Origin: Demequina muriae
GTDB taxonomy: Bacteria > Actinomycetota > Actinomycetes > Actinomycetales > Demequinaceae
Length of the DNA: 64,000 nt
Assembly: GCF_030418295.1 (NCBI RefSeq)
Contig: NZ_JAUHQA010000001.1
Location: forward strand, 558,001 to 622,000
Direction: 5' to 3'
The notes below the pieces were generated by a model. The model made no database searches. It had not been told where the DNA came from and was given only the letters and a program-made list of their open reading frames with translations. A program made the translations under genes and the position numbers. Every line of letters begins with the position of its first letter. Position 1 is the first letter of the stretch. This document shows, piece after piece, positions 34,901-41,734 of this stretch.

Positions 34901-35802
34901 GCGCTCTTCTCCTTGTTCTTCGTCGCGTCGTCGTGCTCCACGCCGCCGGTGCGGCTGACGACGAGCCCCTGCAGTGACACCGGGCTCGCCTCGAGACCGG
35001 CCGATGCGGCGGCGCGGCGCTCCTCCGCGCTCAGCCCTGCGACGGTGATCGACGCGATCCCGCCGAGCGTGGTGCGGTCCAGCACCTCGCGACCGACGGC
35101 GTACGCCTCGACGTCAGCAGCGCGCCCCACCAGGGTGGTGGCGGTCGCCCGCAGCTCGTCGGCATCCGCATCGATGACGATCCTGCCGTCGTCGATCACC
35201 AGCACTCGCTGGAGCAGGTTGGCCGCCTCGTCGATGAGGTGCGTGGAGAGCACCACCGTGCGCGGGTGGGCCGTGTAGTCCTCGAGCAGCAGGTCATAGA
35301 AGCGCTGGCGAGCCACCGCGTCGAGCCCCGCGTACGGCTCGTCGAGAAAGGTGAGCTCTGCGCGGGACGCGAGCCCGACGATCACGCCGATCGCGCTGCG
35401 CTGACCGCGGGACATCTTCTTCATGGGGCGATCGAGCGGCGCGTTGAACGCGCGCACCAGACGCTCGGCGAATGCGGCGTCCCAGCGATCGAAGAACCAC
35501 GGGGCGGACCGCAGCACGTGCTTGCCCTTGAACCCGTCCGGGTAGACCTGAGACTCCTTGATGAAGCAGACCCGCCGGAGGGCGTGGGCGTTCTCCACGG
35601 GAGACTCCCCGAAGATACGAGCCTCCCCCTCGGTCGCGAACTCCTGCCCGGTGAGCAGCTGCATCATGGTCGTCTTGCCGGCGCCGTTGCGCCCGAGCAG
35701 TCCGTGGATGCCGCCCTCGTCGAGCGAGAACGTCGCGTCCTCGACCGCATGGACCCGCCCGAACCTCTTGGTGAGGCCCGTGGCCTCGACGATGGCTGTC
35801 AT
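34897..35802 (-). CDS. ABC transporter ATP-binding protein of the GntR module
   Basis: 301-residue ATPase of the ABC-2/YtrB group. Walker A GRNGAGKTT, Walker B ELTFLDEPYAGLDAVAR, H-loop VLSTHLIDEAANL. The signature is altered: KMSRGQRSAIGVIVG in place of LSGGQ, a substitution also seen in YtrB-like ATPases. ATG 35802 overlaps the GntR stop (ATGA). The C-terminal 90 residues vary in the family and end in a Lys/Glu tail (EHDDATKNKEKSA). Partner of the membrane protein at 34133-34900. Confidence 0.9.
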   Translation of the reverse strand: MTAIVEATGLTKRFGRVHAVEDATFSLDEGGIHGLLGRNGAGKTTMMQLLTGQEFATEGEARIFGESPVENAHALRRVCFIKESQVYPDGFKGKHVLRSAPWFFDRWDAAFAERLVRAFNAPLDRPMKKMSRGQRSAIGVIVGLASRAELTFLDEPYAGLDAVARQRFYDLLLEDYTAHPRTVVLSTHLIDEAANLLQRVLVIDDGRIVIDADADELRATATTLVGRAADVEAYAVGREVLDRTTLGGIASITVAGLSAEERRAAASAGLEASPVSLQGLVVSRTGGVEHDDATKNKEKSA

Positions 35803-36155
35803 CGCTCCATCTCCTTCCTGATCATGTCCTGTACGTCCTTCACCGTCATGCCGAGGCCCCGTGCACGTTCCGCCAATGGCCGCACGTGGAGCTCGGCGAA
35901 CTCTGCCCGCCGGTCCGCCAGCAGTCGTGACCGCGCGCCTTCCGCCACGAACATGCCGATTCCCCGGCGCTTGTAGAGGATCCCGGCATCGACCAGCAGG
36001 TTCACCCCTTTGAGGGCCGTCGCCGGGTTGATGCGGTGAAAGTGCGCGAGCTCGTTGATCGACGGCACCTGCGCCTCCTCCGGCATCGAGCCGTCGAGGA
36101 TCTGGCCCTCGAGGCTCTCTGCGATCTGCAGGAAGATCGGCCGTCCGTCGTCCAC
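35799..36155 (-). CDS. GntR-family regulator, YtrA subfamily
   Basis: 118-residue regulator: a GntR winged helix (IFLQIAESLEGQILDGSMPE, QVPSINELAHFHRINPATAL, GVNLLVDAGILYKRRGIGMF) followed by only about 45 residues that form the short YtrA dimerisation helices. GTG start at 36155 with AAGGG about 8 nt upstream. A perfect palindrome 34 nt upstream is the expected operator. In the YtrA subfamily the repressor controls its own ABC operon and responds to cell-wall-active compounds; the inducer here is unknown. Confidence 0.92.
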   Translation of the reverse strand: MDDGRPIFLQIAESLEGQILDGSMPEEAQVPSINELAHFHRINPATALKGVNLLVDAGILYKRRGIGMFVAEGARSRLLADRRAEFAELHVRPLAERARGLGMTVKDVQDMIRKEMER

Positions 36156-36188
36156 CGTTCACGCCCTTCGCATCACGTCGCGTCTACT

Positions 36189-36212
36189 GGTTAGTTACTT
36201 CACCAACTAACC
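36189..36212. promoter_or_regulatory. GntR/YtrA operator
   Basis: GGTTAGTT-8 nt-AACTAACC, perfect 8-bp inverted repeat, in the gap between the GntR gene and orn. A CCAGTAGAC sequence beside it may be the overlapping -10 region of the GntR operon. Confidence 0.65.
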
Positions 36213-36287
36213 AACCATGTAAGCCGCTGTCTGTCAACCCCTCGCCCCCGCATCGGCCGTCATGCCTGGTTCCTTGGGCTCGCGCCG

Positions 36288-36293
36288 TAGAGT
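36288..36293 (+). promoter_or_regulatory. -10 hexamer TAGAGT, leaderless promoter of orn
   Basis: TAGAGT with 7 nt to the ATG at 36301. A CGCATCGGC motif is about 30 nt further upstream (36249). Confidence 0.5.
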
Positions 36294-36300
36294 GGTCGCC

Positions 36301-36903
36301 ATGGCTGACTCTCCCCTCGTCTGGATCGACTGCGAGATGACCGGACTCGACACGACGGCCGACGCGCTCGTCGAGGTCGCCTGCCTGGTCACCGACGCAG
36401 AGCTCAACGTGCTCGGCGACGGCGTGCAGGTGGTGATCAAGCCCTCCGACGAGTCGCTCGCGCAGATGAACGACTTCGTGAGGAACATGCACGTCGAGTC
36501 CGGGCTGCTCCCCGAGTTGGCGGGCGGCACCACCATGGCGGAGGCGCAGCGCATGGTGCTCGAGTACGTGCGCGCCCACGTGCCCGCCGAGGGCAAGGCG
36601 CCGCTCGCCGGCAACACGGTCGGCATGGACCGCCAGTTCCTGGAGCGCGACATGCCCGAGCTCATGGCCCACCTCCACTACCGGGTGGTGGACGTCAGCT
36701 CCCTCAAGGAGCTGGTGCGCCGCTGGTACCCGCGCGTGTTCTTCAACTCTCCGCCCAAGACGGGCGGCCACCGGGCGCTCGGCGACATCCAGGACTCGAT
36801 CCGCGAGCTGCGGTACTACCGCGAGACCGTGCTGGTCCCGATGCCCGGCCCCGACTCCGACGCCGCCAAGGCCGCCGCAGCGCGGGTGGCGCCCCAGGAG
36901 TAG
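36301..36903 (+). CDS. orn: Oligoribonuclease
   Basis: 3'-5' exonuclease of the DEDDh family that degrades 2-5-nt RNAs, including linear products of c-di-GMP turnover. 200 residues. VWIDCEMTGLD holds the first Asp/Glu pair, NTVGMDRQFLERDMP the second Asp, and GGHRALGDIQDSIREL the catalytic His and last Asp. VDVSSLKELVRRWYP is diagnostic for Orn. ATG 36301 chosen from the leaderless promoter. Neighbour to tRNA-His, as in other actinomycetes. Confidence 0.96.
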   Translation: MADSPLVWIDCEMTGLDTTADALVEVACLVTDAELNVLGDGVQVVIKPSDESLAQMNDFVRNMHVESGLLPELAGGTTMAEAQRMVLEYVRAHVPAEGKAPLAGNTVGMDRQFLERDMPELMAHLHYRVVDVSSLKELVRRWYPRVFFNSPPKTGGHRALGDIQDSIRELRYYRETVLVPMPGPDSDAAKAAAARVAPQE

Positions 36904-36987
36904 GCCCCGCGTCGACTGAGGGCGCTGCGTCGACTGAAGGCGTTGCGGCAAGGTATGATCTTCGCTGGCTCGCTTTGGCGGGCCGAT

Positions 36988-37061
36988 GGTGGCTATAGCT
37001 CAGGTGGTAGAGCACCTCGTTGTGGTCGAGGGGGTCGCGGGTTCAAGTCCCGTTAGCCACC
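36988..37061 (+). tRNA. tRNA-His (anticodon GTG)
   Basis: Includes the extra 5' G(-1) paired to C73. Acceptor GTGGCTA/TAGCCAC, anticodon stem CCTCG/CGAGG with loop TTGTGGT (GTG), T arm GCGGG-TTCAAGT-CCCGT. CCA not encoded. Confidence 0.95.
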
Positions 37062-37069
37062 CGTCAGCC

Positions 37070-37101
37070 AGAAGGGCCGTCCCGCGAGGGGCGGCCCTTC
37101 T
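37070..37101 (+). terminator. Terminator after tRNA-His
   Basis: AGAAGGGCCG/CGGCCCTTCT, 10-bp core plus TCCC/GGGG pairing, followed by a short mixed T tract. Confidence 0.75.
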
Positions 37102-37196
37102 GCATTCTCTGCGCGGGCCCGCCCCACCCATCGCGACGGGCTATCGTTGAGCGATCACCTACCCGCGTCGGATCGGCGCGCGGATCGGAGGAATGG

Positions 37197-38051
37197 ATGC
37201 TCGCAGCACTCACCGGCGCAGGCCTGTCTGCGGCCGCTGGTCTCAACGCATTCATCCCGCTCGTGCTGGTGGGCGTGTTCGCCCGCTTCACCGAGTTCAT
37301 CCAGCTCCCCGCACACCTCGAGTGGCTCCAGTCGTGGCCGGCCATCATCATCTCGCTGGCGCTGCTGGTCGCAGAGCTGATCCTCGACAAGATCCCTGGC
37401 GTCGACCACGTCAACGACCTCATCCAGACCGCGGTCCGCCCCGTGGTGGGCGGCGTGATCTTCGCCGCCACCGCCGCGTCGACCGTGGTCGACCAGTCGA
37501 ACTTCTGGCAGGACAACCCGCTGATCGCAGGGTTGGTCGGTGCGGTCGTCGCGCTCGCCACCCACGTTGCGAAGGCGGCCTCCCGCCCCGCCGTGAACGC
37601 CACCACCGGCGGCACCGGCGCGCCTCTCGCGTCGTTCGCCGAGGACGCGATCGCGGTAGGACTGGTGCTGGTCGCGATCTTCGTGCCCGTGCTGGTGGTC
37701 TTCGTCTTCCTCTTCATGGGCATCGCCGTCTACCGCATCGTCACGACCGGCAGGCGACGGCGCCGCCATCGAGAGATGCGTCAGGCTGAGGAGCGCATGG
37801 AACGCGAGTCGCACGAGGCCGAAGGCGGCATGGTCGCCTGGTGGCGCTCCAAGTGGCGCGAGCCTCGACGGCTGTCGCGTTCGGCCCGCCACGCGTGGAT
37901 CGAGGGCAAGGACGGCGGCACCCCGACACCGCAGACGCCACCGTCGTCGCAGAGCCCGCCGACAACACAAAGCCCGCAGACGACACAGAGCGCCCAGACC
38001 ACGCAGAGCCCTCAGCCGACACAGAGCCCGCGCACACCCCAGTCCCCGTAG
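37197..38051 (+). CDS. DUF4126 domain membrane protein with Thr-Gln-Ser-Pro tail
   Basis: 284 residues. DUF4126 core of about 190 residues with four to five TM segments (first MLAALTGAGLSAAAGLNAFI, then 50-66, 85-105, 115-130, 155-185), Arg-rich cytoplasmic region (GRRRRRHREMRQAEERMERE), then a 45-residue low-complexity tail of imperfect TTQSPQ repeats. ATG 37197 is preceded by GGAGGA; an overlapping out-of-frame ATG at 37193 is not coding. Function of DUF4126 unknown. The tail is likely disordered and variable between strains. Confidence 0.85.
   Translation: MLAALTGAGLSAAAGLNAFIPLVLVGVFARFTEFIQLPAHLEWLQSWPAIIISLALLVAELILDKIPGVDHVNDLIQTAVRPVVGGVIFAATAASTVVDQSNFWQDNPLIAGLVGAVVALATHVAKAASRPAVNATTGGTGAPLASFAEDAIAVGLVLVAIFVPVLVVFVFLFMGIAVYRIVTTGRRRRRHREMRQAEERMERESHEAEGGMVAWWRSKWREPRRLSRSARHAWIEGKDGGTPTPQTPPSSQSPPTTQSPQTTQSAQTTQSPQPTQSPRTPQSP
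37921..38048 (+). repeat. Degenerate 15-bp repeats coding the TTQSPQ tail
   Basis: About seven imperfect units around ACACAGAGCCC within the DUF4126 gene. Confidence 0.65.
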
Positions 38052-38089
38052 TCCTGGCGCCGCAGGCGGGGCGCGCGCGACCTCTCCCT

Positions 38090-38106
38090 CGCATCGGGCC
38101 GATGCG
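38090..38106. terminator. Short hairpin from two inverted motif copies
   Basis: CGCATCG-GGC-CGATGCG between the convergent DUF4126 and osmolyte ATPase genes; the same motif forms the hairpins at 34077 and 57750. Confidence 0.55.
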
Positions 38107-38114
38107 GGCGCAAG

Positions 38115-38867
38115 CTAGTCCGCGATGGCGCCGAAGTCCGCCAGGAAGTCCTCGACGAAGTCGTTGGCGGGGCTCTTCGTGACCTCGTCGGGCGTGCCGA
38201 TCTGCTCGATCGCGCCGCCTTCGGAGAACACCGCGATGCGGTCCGCGAGGATCACGGCCTCGCGAATGTCGTGCGTCACCATCATGACAGTGAGGCCCAA
38301 CTGGCGCTGCAGGTCGCGGAACTCCTGCTGAAGGCTGCGGCGACGCTGGGGGTCGACCGCCCCGAAGGGCTCGTCCATCAACAGCACCGGCGGCTCGACC
38401 GCGAGCGCGCGCGCCACGCCCACCCGCTGCCGCTCTCCACCGGACAGCTCGTGGGGATACCGGGCGCCATACGTCGAGTGCGGGAGGCCCACCAGGTCCA
38501 ACAGCTCCTCGACCCGACGGTGCTTGCGCTCCTTGTCCCAGCGCAGCAGGCTCGGCACCGTGGCCACGTTCTGCGCGACCGTCCTGTGGGGGAACAGACC
38601 CACGTGCTGGATCATGTAGCCGATCGACCGCCGCAGCTGCACGGCGTCCTGACTCATGATGTCCGCACCGTCGACCGTGATCGTGCCCGACGTGGGCTCG
38701 ACCAGCCGGTTGACCATTCGGAGGGTGGTCGACTTGCCGCAGCCCGACGGCCCGACCAGGCACATGATCTCTCCGGGCGCGACGTCGAGGCTCAGGTCCT
38801 CGACCGCGACCGTGCCGTCGGGATACTCCTTGCGGACGTGATCGAAGGTGATGCCGGCGTGATCCAT
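38115..38867 (-). CDS. Quaternary ammonium (osmoprotectant) ABC importer ATP-binding protein, OpuBA/OsmV type
   Basis: 250-residue ATPase. Walker A GPSGCGKST, Q-loop MIQHVGLFPHRTVAQNV, signature LSGGERQRVGVARAL, Walker B VLLMDEPFGAVDPQRR, H-loop VTHDIREAVILAD. It lacks the CBS domains of the ProV protein in this window, so its regulation differs. Encoded divergently from its two permeases and receptor, an uncommon split. ATG 38867 has TAGCGT 6 nt upstream on its strand (leaderless). The permeases at 38990-40383 and the receptor at 40516 are its presumed partners. Confidence 0.93.
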   Translation of the reverse strand: MDHAGITFDHVRKEYPDGTVAVEDLSLDVAPGEIMCLVGPSGCGKSTTLRMVNRLVEPTSGTITVDGADIMSQDAVQLRRSIGYMIQHVGLFPHRTVAQNVATVPSLLRWDKERKHRRVEELLDLVGLPHSTYGARYPHELSGGERQRVGVARALAVEPPVLLMDEPFGAVDPQRRRSLQQEFRDLQRQLGLTVMMVTHDIREAVILADRIAVFSEGGAIEQIGTPDEVTKSPANDFVEDFLADFGAIAD

Positions 38868-38873
38868 CCCGTC

Positions 38874-38982
38874 ACGCTACCGTGCGGAGCCATCACCAGC
38901 GGGGCACGCACCACGAGGCCGCACCCCCTGCGCTGGATTCAGAGGTGCGGTGCTCGCCACCACCGTGTGCGCCCTGTAGCGT
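38874..38982. promoter_or_regulatory. Divergent leaderless promoters of the OpuB/OsmF system
   Basis: TAGCGT on the minus strand (plus 38874-38879) 6 nt before the ATPase ATG, and TAGCGT on the plus strand (38977-38982) 7 nt before the permease ATG at 38990. Identical -10 boxes face away from each other across about 100 nt, suggesting joint control. Confidence 0.55.
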
Positions 38983-38989
38983 CAGTGGA

Positions 38990-39655
38990 ATGGACGCGCC
39001 CGACAATCCGTGGCTCTCCCTGGATTACCTCGAGCGCAACTGGGACGAGGTGTCGGAGCAGCTCGTCATCCACACCACGCTGACGCTCCAGGCCCTCGCC
39101 ATCGCGTTCGCGATCGCGTTCCCGCTCGCGGTGATCGCCCGCCGCGCGCCACGCCTGTCCTCCCCCATCATGGGCGTGAGCGGGGTGCTCTACACGATCC
39201 CCTCGTTCGCGCTGTTCGGTCTGCTCGCGCCCTTCACCGGCATCGGTCGCACCACGGTGCTGATCGGTCTGGTGGCGTACGCGCTGCTCGTGCTGGTGCG
39301 CAACATCGTGGTGGGGCTGCAGGGGGTGGACCGGGACGTCACCGACGCGGCTCGCGGCATGGGATACACCCCGATGCGGCTGCTCCTGCAGGTGGAGCTC
39401 CCGAACGCGCTGCCGTCGATCATCGCGGGACTGCGCATCGCCGCCGTCAGCACCGTCGCGCTCGTGACCGTCGGCGTGGTCGTGGGCTACGGCGGGCTGG
39501 GCCAGCTGATGTTCCGCGGGCTCCAGTCCGACTACCGCGCGCAGATCATGACGGCGACCCTCCTGTGCCTCGCGCTCGCGCTGGTGCTCGACCTGCTGCT
39601 CGCACTCGCCGGACGGCTGGCGATGCCCTGGGCACGACGGAGGACCGCCGCATGA
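38990..39655 (+). CDS. Osmoprotectant ABC importer permease 1 (OpuBB type)
   Basis: 221-residue permease with about five TM segments (near 28-48, 60-85, 90-110, 150-175, 190-215). The EAA-type loop reads VDRDVTDAARGMGYTPMRLLLQVELP and contacts the ATPase. IPSFALFGLLAPFTGIG is the typical OpuBB/OsmW stretch. ATG 38990 is set by the leaderless promoter. Overlaps the next gene by ATGA. Confidence 0.92.
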   Translation: MDAPDNPWLSLDYLERNWDEVSEQLVIHTTLTLQALAIAFAIAFPLAVIARRAPRLSSPIMGVSGVLYTIPSFALFGLLAPFTGIGRTTVLIGLVAYALLVLVRNIVVGLQGVDRDVTDAARGMGYTPMRLLLQVELPNALPSIIAGLRIAAVSTVALVTVGVVVGYGGLGQLMFRGLQSDYRAQIMTATLLCLALALVLDLLLALAGRLAMPWARRRTAA

Positions 39656-40383
39656 GCACTCTCAGCGAGGCATGGGCCTACCTCACCACCGCCGAGAACT
39701 GGACCGGCGCCAATGGCATCACCACGCCGACGTTCGACGGCGGCTGGAGATTCGCGCAGGACTCGATCATCGCGCTCACCCTCGAACATCTGTGGATGAG
39801 CTTCGCGGCCGTCGCCCTGGCCGTCGTGGTCGCTCTTCCCCTGGGCGTGTTCCTCGGTCACGTCCGCAAGGGCGGCGCCGTCACCGTCGTGACGTCCAAC
39901 GTCAGCCGTGCCGTCCCCACGCTCGCGCTGCTCACGCTCTTCGCCGCGTCGGCCATCGGCTTCGGCAACAACGCCGTCATCCTCGCGGCCGCCATCTTCG
40001 CCTTCCCCCCGATCCTGTCGAACGCGTTCACCGGCATGGCGGACGTGGATCCCGACATCCGCGAGGCGGCGCTCGGCCAGGGCATGACCCGGTTCCAGGT
40101 GGCGACCCGCGTCGAGCTCCCGCTCGCGGTGCCGCTGATCGCCGCCGGGCTGCGGACCGCGGCCGTGCAGACCGTCGCGACGGTCCCGCTCGCGGCCCTC
40201 GTCGCCGGTGGCGGCATGGGCGTGATCATCAACACCGGTCTCGCCACGCAGCGCTACGGCCAGGTGCTCGCCGGGGCCGTGCTGGTCGCTGCGGTCGCGC
40301 TCGTGACCGATGGGGTCATGGCTCGGATCCAGCACGCTGCCACCGCCAAGCCACTGCGCGAAGCCGCCGCCGCGACCGCCTGA
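39652..40383 (+). CDS. Osmoprotectant ABC importer permease 2 (OpuBD type)
   Basis: 243-residue permease. N-terminal soluble segment of 40 residues (contains WTGANGITTPTFDGGW), then five TM segments. Coupling loop VDPDIREAALGQGMTRFQVATRVELP. Start overlaps permease 1 (ATGA). Together the two permeases form the heterodimeric channel used by OpuB/OpuC/OsmF-type systems. A 132-nt gap with promoter-like TAGCCT (40431) and a small hairpin separates it from the receptor gene. Confidence 0.92.
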   Translation: MSTLSEAWAYLTTAENWTGANGITTPTFDGGWRFAQDSIIALTLEHLWMSFAAVALAVVVALPLGVFLGHVRKGGAVTVVTSNVSRAVPTLALLTLFAASAIGFGNNAVILAAAIFAFPPILSNAFTGMADVDPDIREAALGQGMTRFQVATRVELPLAVPLIAAGLRTAAVQTVATVPLAALVAGGGMGVIINTGLATQRYGQVLAGAVLVAAVALVTDGVMARIQHAATAKPLREAAAATA

Positions 40384-40515
40384 CCCGCGCATCGGCCGCA
40401 CCGACCCTGGCACCAACGACCGACTGCGCTTAGCCTGGTAGAGACGTGGAGCCGGGAACAACCCGGGCGTCGCGTTGGTTGCTGACCCTGATTGACACCT
40501 AAACGAGGAGCTCTC
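40384..40515 (+). promoter_or_regulatory. Leader of the receptor gene
   Basis: GCGCATCGGC motif at 40387-40396, candidate -10 TAGCCT at 40431-40436, and a CCGGG-AACAA-CCCGG hairpin at 40452-40466. Leader RNA of about 75 nt. Too short for a complete c-di-AMP riboswitch and none is recognisable. Confidence 0.35.
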
Positions 40516-41517
40516 ATGCGCACCCGCAACGCCACCTTGGCGGCCCTGGCCGTCGCGTCCCTGACTCTCGCCGGTTGTAGTTCTGGCGGCAGTGACGACC
40601 CCACCCCTGACGACTCGACAGCCCCCACCACGGGTGCCTCCGAGCCGGCCACCGCCCAGGAATGCCTCCCGGTTCCCGGGGAGCAGCTCGTGGTGCTCGA
40701 GGACGACATGATGCTGCAGAACTCTGACAACATCATTCCCGCGCTCAACGCCGACGTCGCGACCGACGATGTGCTGGCGGCGCTGGATGCCGTGTCCGCC
40801 GCACTCGACACCGAGGGCCTCATCGAGCTCAACAAGGCCGTCGACATCGACCGCCAGACCTCCGAAGAGGTCGCCGAGGCATGGGTCGACGAGGCCGGGA
40901 TCTCCGTCGAGGAGACCGGAGACGGCTCGAGCATCACCGTGGGCGCCGCGAACTTCACGGAGAACATCACGCTCGCCGAGATCTACGCCGAGGTCCTCGA
41001 CGACGCCGGCTACGAGACCGAGGTGCGCGAGATCGGCAACCGCGAGACGTACCTGCCCGCCCTCACCGGCGGCGAGATCGACATCGTCCCCGAGTACGCC
41101 GCCACCTTCGCGGAGTTCCTCGACGGCGACATCGACAACGTGGTCGCCTCCGGCGACATCGCGGAGACGGTTGCGGCTCTCGAGCCCCTCGCCGAGGAGC
41201 AGGGCCTGGTCGTCGGCGCAGCGGCCGATGCGCAGGATCAGAACGCGTTCGCCGTCACCCAGGGCTTCATCGACGCCTACGGCGTCACCACGCTCTCGGA
41301 GCTCGCCGAATCGTGCGGCCCGATCGTGCTCGGTGGACCGCCCGAGTGCCCCGAGCGCCCGTTCTGCCAGCCGGGCCTCGAGAGCACGTACGGCCTCGAG
41401 GTGGCGGAGTTCCGCGCCCTCGACGCGGGCGGCCCGCTGAGCAAGACCGCGATCACCTCCGGCGAGGTGGCCGTGGGCCTGGTGTTCTCGTCGGACGGCG
41501 CCCTCGCGGCCGGCTGA
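40516..41517 (+). CDS. Osmoprotectant-binding lipoprotein (OsmF/OpuBC family) with permuted domain order
   Basis: 333 residues; lipobox LTLAGC (Cys21) and an Asp/Thr/Pro linker. Residues about 57-130 (LVVLEDDMMLQNSDNIIPAL, then LIELNKAVDIDRQTSEEVAE) look like the C-terminal end of an ordinary OsmF/OpuBC protein. Residues about 139-333 (ITVGAANFTENITLAEIYAE, ETYLPALTGGEIDIVPEYAA, PFCQPGLESTYGLEV, AVGLVFSSDGAL) look like its normal beginning and middle. The chain stops just where LVVLEDD would usually follow, so the order appears circularly permuted. GAGGAG is 5 nt before the ATG. Should serve the divergent ATPase and upstream permeases. The permutation is read by eye and needs structural comparison. 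Confidence 0.88.
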   Translation: MRTRNATLAALAVASLTLAGCSSGGSDDPTPDDSTAPTTGASEPATAQECLPVPGEQLVVLEDDMMLQNSDNIIPALNADVATDDVLAALDAVSAALDTEGLIELNKAVDIDRQTSEEVAEAWVDEAGISVEETGDGSSITVGAANFTENITLAEIYAEVLDDAGYETEVREIGNRETYLPALTGGEIDIVPEYAATFAEFLDGDIDNVVASGDIAETVAALEPLAEEQGLVVGAAADAQDQNAFAVTQGFIDAYGVTTLSELAESCGPIVLGGPPECPERPFCQPGLESTYGLEVAEFRALDAGGPLSKTAITSGEVAVGLVFSSDGALAAG

Positions 41518-41533
41518 CGCACCGCTGAACGAC

Positions 41534-41567
41534 AGAAGGCCCGGTCCCTCAGGGGACCGGGCCTTCT
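41534..41567. terminator. Strong bidirectional terminator
   Basis: AGAAGGCCCGGTCCC-TCAG-GGGACCGGGCCTTCT, perfect 15-bp stem, T-rich on the plus side. Separates the osmolyte receptor from tRNA-Lys. Confidence 0.85.
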
Positions 41568-41572
41568 GTGTG

Positions 41573-41648
<76 letters not shown>

Positions 41649-41734
41649 TCGCGATCGCGTGCTCCATGCCGCGCGGTGCGAAAGACAACATTAGCAGGAC
41701 CGGCCGGACGATGCGAAATCGCGCAGCCTCGACG

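Noticed and set aside
40436-40515. Possible c-di-AMP riboswitch before the osmolyte receptor
   Set aside because: Only about 75 nt of leader and one small hairpin; the conserved core of that riboswitch is not recognisable.
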